A DNA stretch of 5,576 nucleotides from Clostridia bacterium (lineage in GTDB: Bacteria; Bacillota; Clostridia; Oscillospirales; QAMX01), in the NCBI GenBank assembly GCA_017547975.1, contig JAFYNU010000335.1:1-5576 (forward strand). Reading direction: 5' to 3'. Shown here one piece after another: positions 1 to 5,307 of this stretch (within the stretch, counting starts at the first letter, position 1; every line of letters starts with the position of its first letter). The position numbers and the translations under genes were made by a program. Under the pieces are notes generated by a model that saw nothing but the letters and a program-made list of their open reading frames with translations, made no database searches and was not told the DNA's origin.

Positions 1-132
1 GAATCCTTCCCGGTATACCATGATAAGAAGGTTCAGCACCTCCTTTGCAATGCTGCCAAGTGGGCCTATACCCCGGCGCCCCAGAACATTCTCTACGGAC
101 ATTATCCCGTATCGATTCTGGACCAGAAATAA
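1..132 (+). CDS. ThuA-like domain protein, C-terminal 43 residues (5' truncated)
   Basis: An open frame enters from the left edge in frame 1 and stops at TAA 130-132. The visible tail has the pattern FPVYHD, then VQHLLCNAAKWAYTP, then YGHYPVSILD. This resembles the end of ThuA / trehalose-utilisation-like proteins, which usually carry a FPTYYN..V..VI.NAVRWA.P segment followed by a GN..PLE-type tail. ThuA-like proteins have a class I glutamine-amidotransferase-like fold and are often found with sugar-metabolism genes, but their reaction is poorly defined. The call rests on 43 residues matched from memory, so the family is likely but not certain. The catalytic part lies outside the window. A strong hairpin 17 bases after the stop suggests its transcript ends before the next gene. 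Confidence 0.6.
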   Translation, partial: ESFPVYHDKKVQHLLCNAAKWAYTPAPQNILYGHYPVSILDQK

Positions 133-148
133 GCAATCGTATATCCAT

Positions 149-177
149 GACCGCCGTAAAGCTTCTTTACGGCGGTC
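149..177 (+). terminator. Perfect 13-bp hairpin, probable terminator of the ThuA-like gene
   Basis: Bases 149-161 (GACCGCCGTAAAG) are the exact reverse complement of 165-177, with a three-base CTT loop. The GC-rich base of the stem is followed only by TTTC, so the U-tract is short. It sits between the stop at 132 and the ribosome-binding site at 186. It probably ends the upstream transcript, but it could also act as a leader structure for the alkyltransferase mRNA if transcription reads through. Confidence 0.6.
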
Positions 178-185
178 TTTCAAAA

Positions 186-190
186 AGGAG
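186..190 (+). promoter_or_regulatory. Ribosome-binding site fixing the ogt start
   Basis: AGGAG at 186-190 (within AAAAAGGAG) lies nine bases before ATG 200. The reading frame stays open back to base 20, and this site is the main reason to reject the longer reading in favour of a start at 200. Confidence 0.8.
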
Positions 191-199
191 AATGGACAC

Positions 200-658
200 A
201 TGAAGGGCCGTGTACTTGATAGTCCAATAGGAAAAGTGGGAATTTGGGGACGTGACGGGGCAGTGGAAGAGATTGTGCTTGGGGAAGAAAGAGAGGCCTG
301 TGACGAAGCACTTTTTCTGCTGGAAGCGGAAAAAGAGATTATGGAATACTTTGCGGGAGCTCGAATGTGTTTTTCTTTTCCATACCGTATCAATGCAAAG
401 GGATTCCAATTGGCTTGTCTGAATGCCCTTTTGGAGGTTCCTTATGGAAAAACCATATCGTATGCCAAGCTTGCCCAAAAGGCAGGGGTACCCGGCGGAG
501 CCCGGGCAGTGGGGAATGCTATGAATCGGAATCCACTTCCCATATTGGTTCCATGCCATCGGGTCATTCGATCGGATGGTGGAATAGGCGGTTTCAGTAA
601 AGGGCTTGCAATGAAAAGAGTCCTTTTGGAATTGGAAGGGACGCAGACAGACAAATGA
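200..658 (+). CDS. ogt: Methylated-DNA--[protein]-cysteine S-methyltransferase
   Basis: This 152-residue protein repairs O6-alkylguanine (and O4-alkylthymine) in DNA by transferring the alkyl group to its own cysteine in a single-use reaction. A short N-terminal domain (about 1-65) precedes the conserved C-terminal domain. YGKTISYAKLA (82-92) begins the conserved part, followed by the ARAVGNAMNRNP helix-turn-helix segment (101-112) with the expected arginine finger at R102. The active-site motif VPCHRVI (117-123) supplies acceptor Cys119, and a GGFSKGL...KRVLLELEG tail closes the domain. The intact Cys rules out the alkyltransferase-like (PWHR) proteins. Length is typical of the Ogt/MGMT family. 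The frame is open back to base 20, but those 60 codons overlap the preceding gene in another frame and lack a ribosome-binding site. The stop overlaps the next start (ATGA, 655-658), so the two genes are probably co-translated. Confidence 0.95.
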   Translation: MKGRVLDSPIGKVGIWGRDGAVEEIVLGEEREACDEALFLLEAEKEIMEYFAGARMCFSFPYRINAKGFQLACLNALLEVPYGKTISYAKLAQKAGVPGGARAVGNAMNRNPLPILVPCHRVIRSDGGIGGFSKGLAMKRVLLELEGTQTDK

Positions 659-1212
659 AACAGAATCGTTGGATGTACCTTGGAGGGATATACGGTGCCT
701 GTTGGGCCGTTATTCTACCGATTGTTACGATAGGGTTTGCTGTCGGTGCGGTGAAAATTTTTTTGAAGGGTAATGGCAGAGGACCTCTATTTCTAATGCT
801 CTCTATGCTGGGAGTTTCTGTGTTTCTGGCGACATTTACCATTGCTTTTCGGAATCAGTTCTATTCCTGGGTCAAATTGGGAAAAGACGGCTTGTTTTTG
901 CGAATTGCCTTTTCGCGAAAGAAGTATCAGCGTTACGATCGCTTTCGGGATGCCGGAATATGCCGATACGTCCATGGCGACGTGGATGATCCCCATACAA
1001 GACGGCTCGACTGGATCTATCTTTCGGTGGAGCCGCTGAGACCTTTGTATGTTCGTAATATATATCGGATGCCAATTTCGGCACAGGCACTGCGTATGCC
1101 GTATAATGAGAAAAATCTGGATCGATTGCTCCTCCTGCTGCCAGGGGAACTGGCAGATAAAATTCGCATGGATCGGGCGAAAATGGATTTACAAAAAGAG
1201 GAAAAACCATGA
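655..1212 (+). CDS. Two-helix membrane protein with cytoplasmic C-terminal domain, unknown function
   Basis: I do not recognise this 185-residue protein as a named family. Two hydrophobic helices are clear, at about residues 8-34 and 44-66, separated by a short polar turn (KGNGRG). A soluble region follows from about 67 to 165: FYSWVKLGKDGLFLRIAF, then KYQRYDRFRDAGI, and later IPYNEKN-like text (MPYNEKNLDRLLLLLP). Alternating strands ending in a helix with an 'LP' exit resemble small bacterial PH-like domains attached to membrane helices in Firmicutes. That is a shape-based inference, not a family match. The C-terminus is highly charged (KMDLQKEEKP). The start overlaps the ogt stop as ATGA. 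The nearest purine-rich stretch (GGAAGGG, 634-640) is 14 bases upstream, so translation probably depends on coupling to ogt. Confidence 0.75.
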   Translation: MKQNRWMYLGGIYGACWAVILPIVTIGFAVGAVKIFLKGNGRGPLFLMLSMLGVSVFLATFTIAFRNQFYSWVKLGKDGLFLRIAFSRKKYQRYDRFRDAGICRYVHGDVDDPHTRRLDWIYLSVEPLRPLYVRNIYRMPISAQALRMPYNEKNLDRLLLLLPGELADKIRMDRAKMDLQKEEKP

Positions 1213-1245
1213 AACCTCCGGGTTGTATTATGCAATCCGGAGGTT
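1213..1245. terminator. Hairpin between convergent genes, probable shared terminator
   Basis: AACCTCCGG (1213-1221) pairs exactly with CCGGAGGTT (1237-1245). The stem extends inward through G1222/T1236 and TTG/CAA to a loop of about seven bases. It begins directly after the plus-strand stop (1212) and lies seven bases from the spoIIP stop (1252), so it can serve both genes. In the plus-strand transcript the 1222/1236 pair is a G-U wobble; in the minus-strand transcript it is a C/A mismatch. The plus-strand exit is CTTGGTTTATG and the minus-strand exit is TCATGGTTTTTCC, so neither U-tract is strong. Confidence 0.65.
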
Positions 1246-1251
1246 CTTGGT

Positions 1252-2283
1252 TTATGAAAGGACCCGATCCATAGCAGAGGCAAAAAGCTTTATGCCTTCC
1301 TTTGCTTCGGTCAGGGTGTTGGCCTCGGTTCCGCACTCGATGATTAGGGAAAAAGGCGTTGTATGCTGATTGTATCTGTTTTTGGAGATGCTGATGGGGC
1401 GCATCAAATTGGTATGGTGTTCCATCAGATCGGCCTGTAGCTGAAGGGCGAAAGCGAGGTTGTCCTGCCATCTGTTATGGGAAAGAAGTTTGTTACTGCC
1501 AACCACAAACATCAGTTGAGCGGATTCTCCGTCGGAGGAGAGGACCTTGTAGCGGATGCCGTTGTTTGCGGTCAGACTGTCCCGGTGCAGATCCAGAACC
1601 ATGCCGATGGAAGCATCTGCCTTCATGTGGTTTTCAATTAATGTAAGAGCGGTTTTGTAGGAGGTATTATAGGGACGATCGCAAAGGGTTTCATCGTGAA
1701 TGACGCGAAACCCGTATTTTTCCAGTTCGTCATGCAGAACACGCCCTACGGCTACAACGTTTTTATCCGGATCGGTGGTTCTGGCGTCCTTGTTTTCAGC
1801 CCAGAAAGCGCTTTTATATTGACTGTAGCTTTCGCTGCCGTGACTATGTATAATCAATATCGTATGGGTCGTTCGATCAAAGGAAAGAGATTGGCTCAGA
1901 AGAGCATTTTGATCAAAAGAAAGCTCCGGATTGTTTTTAGGGTTGATTTTGCTTTCGATGGTGATGACTTTCAAGGGCTCGGCATCCTCGGGTGGAGCTT
2001 CTTCGGTTTCTTCTCGGGTGGTGACAGGGGCAACGTAGGGGATAGCACCCTCATCAGGAGAAAAGGCATACCAATCATCATATTCCAGCATGGTGGAAGA
2101 CTCTGTATTGTCAGAAACTTTAGTCAGAGGGATACCGGAAAAAAAGGAAAAAATACCCTCACTGCCGCCTTCCAACAAAAACGGAAGGCGGGCAAGGGCA
2201 TGATAAGCAGGGTAACAAAATACAAACGCAGAGATCAAAAACCAAGTGATCCGAAGTGGCAAACTCATCCGGCTTTTTCGCAT
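1252..2283 (-). CDS. spoIIP: Stage II sporulation protein P, engulfment peptidoglycan hydrolase
   Basis: SpoIIP works with SpoIID and SpoIIM at the septum to degrade peptidoglycan, allowing the mother-cell membrane to engulf the forespore; it has amidase and endopeptidase activity and needs zinc. The 343-residue protein has one N-terminal membrane anchor (about 11-31) and a low-complexity acidic spacer (about 85-105, TTREETEEAPPEDAE). The extracytoplasmic catalytic domain runs from about 140 to the end. Family motifs are present: IIHSHGSESY (144-153, H146/H148), NVVAVGRVLHDELEKYGF, VIHDETLCD, MVLDLHRDS (228-236, H233), QLMFVVGSN, NRYNQH (302-307, H307) and LIIECGTEANT (E316). I chose ATG 2283 because AAAGGAG sits ten bases upstream. 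A GTG at 2328 would add 15 residues but has no ribosome-binding site. The gpr-spoIIP order matches Bacillus. It is third in the likely sleB-gpr-spoIIP operon. Confidence 0.95.
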   Translation of the reverse strand: MRKSRMSLPLRITWFLISAFVFCYPAYHALARLPFLLEGGSEGIFSFFSGIPLTKVSDNTESSTMLEYDDWYAFSPDEGAIPYVAPVTTREETEEAPPEDAEPLKVITIESKINPKNNPELSFDQNALLSQSLSFDRTTHTILIIHSHGSESYSQYKSAFWAENKDARTTDPDKNVVAVGRVLHDELEKYGFRVIHDETLCDRPYNTSYKTALTLIENHMKADASIGMVLDLHRDSLTANNGIRYKVLSSDGESAQLMFVVGSNKLLSHNRWQDNLAFALQLQADLMEHHTNLMRPISISKNRYNQHTTPFSLIIECGTEANTLTEAKEGIKLFASAMDRVLS

Positions 2284-2293
2284 GGTAAATCCG

Positions 2294-2298
2294 CTCCT
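2294..2298 (-). promoter_or_regulatory. Ribosome-binding site fixing the spoIIP start
   Basis: On the minus strand AAAGGAGCGG precedes ATG 2283, with ten bases between the GGAG and the start codon. It favours this start over the in-frame GTG at 2326-2328. Confidence 0.75.
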
Positions 2299-2340
2299 TT
2301 CGTACTGGTATCTTATGCGGATATTCACGGAGGTATGCCA

Positions 2341-3180
2341 TTAGGACAGAAAATGGGTAACGTCGGAAAGGGTAAGTCCGGGGTGCAGAGCCAGATTCAA
2401 ACCATACCCCATGAGCTTGGAGAGATCGGAAATCGCCTGGTCGATTTCCTTGGGAGTGACTATCAACTCGTGCTGAGGGTTTTGGGGATTCTTCAAAATT
2501 GTGTCTGCGTAGATTACCGTAGGAACACCCATGGCTATTACCGGAATTCCAAGCGCATCGGGAGTCAAGGAAGCCCGGGTATTACCGATTCCCGACCCGG
2601 GAACAAGACCGGTATCGCAGAGCTGGATGGTGGTCAGCAGGCGGGAAGGGTCTGCCGCCGCCAGCGCATCGATGCAAACTATAAAATCAGGAGAGATTTC
2701 CTTTACAATAGCCCGGATCATATCACCCGATTCGATTCCTGTGGTTCCCAATACGCCCGGAGCCAACGCCGCAACACAGCGAAGGTGGGGAAAAGAATCC
2801 GGCAGGGCATCCATAAGGTGCCGGGTGATCAACAGATGATGAAGCACCCTGGGGCCGATGGCATCGGCGGTGATGGAAGCGTTTCCAAGCCCGGCAATCA
2901 AGCAGGAGCCCTCTTTTGGAATAAATTCGGTAAGCATTTCTCCTAAGGCATGGAAAAGGGTTTCGACCCCTTGGGGGTCATATTTGTAGTTTTTTGCAAG
3001 CTCCAGAGTAACGTAATTCCCCGGGGGTTTGCCAAGCGTTTCGGAGCCCTCTCGGGAGATAATGCTGACACGATGGATTCCGTATAGCGGATGATGGGAC
3101 TCGGTGACAGCAACGCCCGGAATGGAATCGGCTTGATTTGCTCCATAGGATTCGTAAGCAAGATCGGTTCGTATATTCAT
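2341..3180 (-). CDS. gpr: Germination protease (SASP-degrading endopeptidase, family A25)
   Basis: Gpr is made as an inactive zymogen in the forespore, matures by self-cleavage near its N-terminus, and at germination cuts the small acid-soluble proteins that coat spore DNA. The 279-residue sequence shows the conserved IRTDLA motif at residues 3-8 and YVTLE at 56-60. GLGNASITADAIGP (97-110) carries D106 and CIDALAA (169-175) carries D171. These correspond to the two aspartates regarded as catalytic in the Bacillus megaterium enzyme. Also present are LLITRH, APGVLGTTGIES, PGSGIGNTR, GIPVIAMGVPTV and VTPKEID near the C-terminus. It is much shorter than the roughly 370-residue Bacillus protein: the segment between GVPTV and VTPKEID is only about 20 residues and the pro-segment is minimal. 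The start overlaps the sleB stop (ATGA, 3177-3180) and no separate ribosome-binding site is obvious, which implies translational coupling. Upstream in-frame codons lie inside sleB and were rejected. Confidence 0.95.
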   Translation of the reverse strand: MNIRTDLAYESYGANQADSIPGVAVTESHHPLYGIHRVSIISREGSETLGKPPGNYVTLELAKNYKYDPQGVETLFHALGEMLTEFIPKEGSCLIAGLGNASITADAIGPRVLHHLLITRHLMDALPDSFPHLRCVAALAPGVLGTTGIESGDMIRAIVKEISPDFIVCIDALAAADPSRLLTTIQLCDTGLVPGSGIGNTRASLTPDALGIPVIAMGVPTVIYADTILKNPQNPQHELIVTPKEIDQAISDLSKLMGYGLNLALHPGLTLSDVTHFLS

Positions 3181-3845
3181 TGGGGTTTGCAGAATCGGTG
3201 GGCACCGATGGTGGTATAAACCGGCAGGGACAGCATCCATTTGTTGGTGGTTTTGGCCGGGTTGTAGTAATATACACAACCATCGGTGGGATCAGAGCCG
3301 TTGTATGCTTCCACCGCAGCCCGACGGGCAGAATCGGTGATGGGAGTGGAGTTGAATTGGCCGTCATCTACTGCGGAGAATGCGTTCTTTTGGAACAGAA
3401 CCCCGGACAAGGTGTTGGGAAAGGAAGGATGCTCGATTCGGTTCATGATAACCGCACCGATGGCCACCTGTCCCCGGTAAGGCTCGCCCCGACCTTCGGC
3501 GGCAATCATCCGTGCCAGAAGTTCAATATTGTTCTGATAAGAGGAGCCTCCGGAGGATGAAGAAGAGGATAAGGTGATTCCCATGGCGGCGGCGGTGGCT
3601 TTGCCCACAATCCCATCCTGCTTGAGTCCGTTTTTGCACTGAAAATAGCGCACAGCGTTGTAGGTTTGAGCGCCGAAAATGCCGTCGATGGCACCCTCGT
3701 AATAGCCCCAATCGGAAAGACGCTGTTGTATCTTTTTTACGTCGTTGCCCCGGTCTCCGCGTTTGACAGCCGCTCCTGCGCCGACGGAAAAAAGAAGCAG
3801 AGAAAAGCATAGGAGCAGGGCAAAAATGCGAATGCTTTTTTTCAT
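3177..3845 (-). CDS. sleB: Spore cortex-lytic enzyme SleB (peptidoglycan-binding plus hydrolase domain)
   Basis: SleB is a germination lytic transglycosylase that cuts the muramic-delta-lactam-containing spore cortex; it is exported from the forespore and stored in the spore. The 222-residue protein has a signal peptide (about 1-26, KKSIR then a leucine-rich core, ending AGAA). A PG_binding_1 repeat follows (about 28-90: RGDRGNDVKKIQQRL, DGIFGAQTYNAVRYFQ, LKQDGIVGKAT). A Ser/Gly linker (93-102) leads to the hydrolase domain (about 104-222). That domain has ARMIAAEGRGEPYRGQVAIG with the expected catalytic Glu117, then AVIMNRI, FSAVDDGQ, YYYNPAKTTNKWM and IGAHRF. Domain order and size fit SleB. 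ATG 3845 is supported by an AGGAGG ten bases upstream and by starting exactly at the signal peptide, although the frame stays open to 4547. The product might instead be named CwlJ/SleB-like hydrolase, but the binding domain favours SleB. No ypeB partner follows; gpr does. Confidence 0.93.
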   Translation of the reverse strand: MKKSIRIFALLLCFSLLLFSVGAGAAVKRGDRGNDVKKIQQRLSDWGYYEGAIDGIFGAQTYNAVRYFQCKNGLKQDGIVGKATAAAMGITLSSSSSSGGSSYQNNIELLARMIAAEGRGEPYRGQVAIGAVIMNRIEHPSFPNTLSGVLFQKNAFSAVDDGQFNSTPITDSARRAAVEAYNGSDPTDGCVYYYNPAKTTNKWMLSLPVYTTIGAHRFCKPQ

Positions 3846-3855
3846 GGAAGATGAT

Positions 3856-3861
3856 CCTCCT
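3856..3861 (-). promoter_or_regulatory. Consensus ribosome-binding site of sleB
   Basis: On the minus strand AGGAGG lies ten bases before ATG 3845. It separates the true start from the 234 further open codons upstream, which run antisense to the methyltransferase gene. Confidence 0.85.
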
Positions 3862-3881
3862 GCATTAAGTTTGGATAACGG

Positions 3882-3910
3882 TAGTATGAACCGAAGAAAA
3901 AACTTTATTC
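3882..3910 (-). promoter_or_regulatory. Forespore sigma-G-type promoter of the sleB-gpr-spoIIP operon
   Basis: Reading the minus strand, GAATA (3910-3906) is followed by 17 bases and then CATACTA (3888-3882). The Bacillus sigma-G consensus is approximately GNATR, 17-18 bases, CATNNTA, so both boxes and the spacing agree. Transcription would start near 3875, about 30 bases upstream of the sleB start and just before its ribosome-binding site. sleB and gpr are known sigma-G-dependent genes in Bacillus. Sigma-F, which overlaps sigma-G in specificity, could also use the site. Confidence 0.75.
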
Positions 3911-3915
3911 TTGGC

Positions 3916-3944
3916 TTGCTTACGGAGGAAAAATGTATTATGAT
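3916..3944 (+). promoter_or_regulatory. Possible sigma-A promoter for the rRNA methyltransferase gene
   Basis: TTGCTT (3916-3921) and TATGAT (3939-3944) are separated by exactly 17 bases. The -10 box matches five of six consensus positions, but the -35 box only three of six. If used, transcription would begin near 3951, downstream of the ATG at 3933, and the gene would have to start at ATG 3969 or 3975. It therefore competes with the ribosome-binding site at 3924-3928, and I hold it as tentative. Confidence 0.3.
3924..3928 (+). promoter_or_regulatory. Ribosome-binding site supporting the longer methyltransferase start
   Basis: GGAGG at 3924-3928 is the only strong Shine-Dalgarno sequence ahead of this gene. 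It is just four bases from ATG 3933, which is tight. The alternative starts at 3969 and 3975 have only the weak GGGACGGGA stretch before them. Confidence 0.5.
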
Positions 3945-5243
3945 AGTAGTATTAGAAAACGGGACGGGATGAAAATGAATCGAATCAGATTGACAGCAGA
4001 AAACGAAACCATTCAGGGGGATGGCGTTTGCCGGTTGGATGGGAAGGTCACCTTTGTATGGGGGATGTTGGCCGGTGAAACCGGGCTTTGCGAATTGGAA
4101 AAGCAAGATAAAAAATTGAATCATGCCCGACTGGCGGAATTGGAGAACGCATCGGACCATCGGATTTCGCCGGCTTGCCCGTATCACGACGTGTGCGGAG
4201 GGTGCGCCCTGGGTCACATGACCCGGGAGCATGAGTTGGCTATTAAGGAACAGCGGGTGGAAGAGTGCCTGGAACGTCTGGGCAATGCTCCCAGGGGAAG
4301 CTATCGTTTGGATCCCATTACCGGCGGCGAGCGAGAGGCCTATCGGGGCAAGGTGGAAGTCATATACCAAAATGGGTTTGGCTACGTGGGTAGAAACGGT
4401 AAGTTTTGCCCGGTGAAGAACTGCCTGCTCATGAAACCCGAAACCCGCCGTCTTCTGGAAGCGATTGAAAGAATGAATCCCAAGGGGCTTCGCGGGGCTG
4501 TCGTTCGAACCAATTACCGGGGAGAAAGCCTGCTTGTCCTGACTCATGGTGGTGAGCTTGGCAGAGTGAATGGGGAAGATCTTGCCGAGTATGGTGTGAC
4601 GTCCCTGTGGATGCTAAAGCAAAAGCCGCGCATGACCCACGCCCTGGATGGAGTAATTACCCACCTGTGGGGGGATACCACCATTGAGGAGGAGATATGC
4701 GGACTGACCTTCCAACTCTCTCCGAAATCCTTCTTTCAAATCAACCGGGACATCGCCGCAAAGCTCTATACCAGAGCGGTAGAATTGGCAAAACAGAAGC
4801 CGCACGAAACCGCCATCGACGCCTACTGCGGTGTGGGTGCCATCGGTATGCTGGCGGCGGAGGGTGCAGGATGGGTATTCGGTGTGGAATTGATTCCCGA
4901 TGCGGTGGAGGACGCCAAGCTTGCCGCGAAGAAACACGGCATTCAAAATATCAACTTTGTAGCCGGGCGCTGTGAAGTGATCCTGCCAAGGGATGAATCC
5001 TTGAAGAATGCATCGGTCATTTTCCTGGATCCGCCCAGAAAGGGTTGCGGAAAGGAACTGTTAGATGCCATTGCGGAGGTGGGAATCCCCCGGGTGGTGT
5101 ACGTTTCCTGCGACCCCGCCACCCTGGCCCGGGACGTGGCCATTATGAAGGAAAGGGGATACAACCTTACCGACGTAGCCCCCTATGATATGTTTCCGCA
5201 AACAGGTCATGTGGAGACTGTCTGTCTGCTGTCTAAGAAATAG
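3933..5243 (+). CDS. rlmD: 23S rRNA (uracil-C5)-methyltransferase, RlmD/TrmA family
   Basis: Members of this family add a methyl group from S-adenosylmethionine to C5 of a uridine in RNA. An N-terminal TRAM RNA-binding domain spans about residues 15-72 (GDGVCRLDGKVTFVWGMLAGE). It is followed by a 4Fe-4S ligand set CPYHDVCGGC (C82, C88, C91) with a fourth Cys in KFCPVKNC (C159 probably). The Rossmann methyltransferase domain shows LSPKSFFQIN, DAYCGVGAIGM (296-306), FGVELIPDAVEDA, VIFLDPPRKGC (362-372) and VYVSCDPATLARD (389-401). C393 is the expected nucleophile, and the FPQTGHVETV end supplies the general base E428. Cysteine spacing is close to that of E. coli RumA/RlmD. Firmicute homologues may modify U1939, U747 or both (RlmCD), and the target cannot be read from the sequence. 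Start 3933 has the best ribosome-binding site but adds 12-14 residues ahead of the TRAM domain; 3969 or 3975 is possible. Transcribed divergently from sleB. Confidence 0.92.
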   Translation: MYYDSSIRKRDGMKMNRIRLTAENETIQGDGVCRLDGKVTFVWGMLAGETGLCELEKQDKKLNHARLAELENASDHRISPACPYHDVCGGCALGHMTREHELAIKEQRVEECLERLGNAPRGSYRLDPITGGEREAYRGKVEVIYQNGFGYVGRNGKFCPVKNCLLMKPETRRLLEAIERMNPKGLRGAVVRTNYRGESLLVLTHGGELGRVNGEDLAEYGVTSLWMLKQKPRMTHALDGVITHLWGDTTIEEEICGLTFQLSPKSFFQINRDIAAKLYTRAVELAKQKPHETAIDAYCGVGAIGMLAAEGAGWVFGVELIPDAVEDAKLAAKKHGIQNINFVAGRCEVILPRDESLKNASVIFLDPPRKGCGKELLDAIAEVGIPRVVYVSCDPATLARDVAIMKERGYNLTDVAPYDMFPQTGHVETVCLLSKK

Positions 5244-5293
5244 ATTTGATTTGAGGTAAGATAGTGCAGAAAATTGTCATAGAAAAAAGTTTG

Positions 5294-5300
5294 AAGAAGG
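5294..5300 (+). promoter_or_regulatory. Ribosome-binding site for the GTG-started right-edge gene
   Basis: AAGAAGG ends seven bases before GTG 5308, a normal spacing for a Firmicute. The downstream frame contains no ATG before the window ends, so this site is the main support for the start. Confidence 0.5.
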
Positions 5301-5307
5301 TATATTT

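Noticed and set aside
116..145. A possible promoter for ogt (TTCTGG and TATATC, 18-base spacing)
   Set aside because: The -35 box matches consensus at only two positions, and the site lies partly inside the preceding coding region, so I do not annotate it.
20..199. An in-frame 60-codon N-terminal extension of the alkyltransferase
   Set aside because: It overlaps the end of the previous gene in another frame and crosses a hairpin, adds nothing the family has, and lacks a ribosome-binding site. ATG 200 has a good one.
2289..2322. An inverted repeat (ATCCGC/GCGGAT) around the spoIIP ribosome-binding site
   Set aside because: Only six base pairs with a 22-base loop and mismatched flanks. It touches the last G of the Shine-Dalgarno sequence, but this is too weak to call a translational switch.
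1696..2946. A 416-codon plus-strand open frame opposite spoIIP and gpr
   Set aside because: It lies wholly antisense to two well-conserved genes, has no ribosome-binding site of note, and its translation (repetitive Gly/Arg/Lys-rich text) shows no domain. It is a shadow of codon bias on the other strand.
3846..4547. A 234-codon upstream extension of the sleB frame, antisense to the methyltransferase gene
   Set aside because: SleB starts naturally at its signal peptide with AGGAGG upstream, and a sigma-G promoter lies inside the proposed extension. The extra residues have no recognisable domain.
5274..5306. A possible promoter (TTGTCA and TATATT) for the right-edge gene
   Set aside because: The boxes are 21 bases apart, too far for a normal sigma-A promoter, and the -10 box would overlap the gap between the ribosome-binding site and the GTG start.
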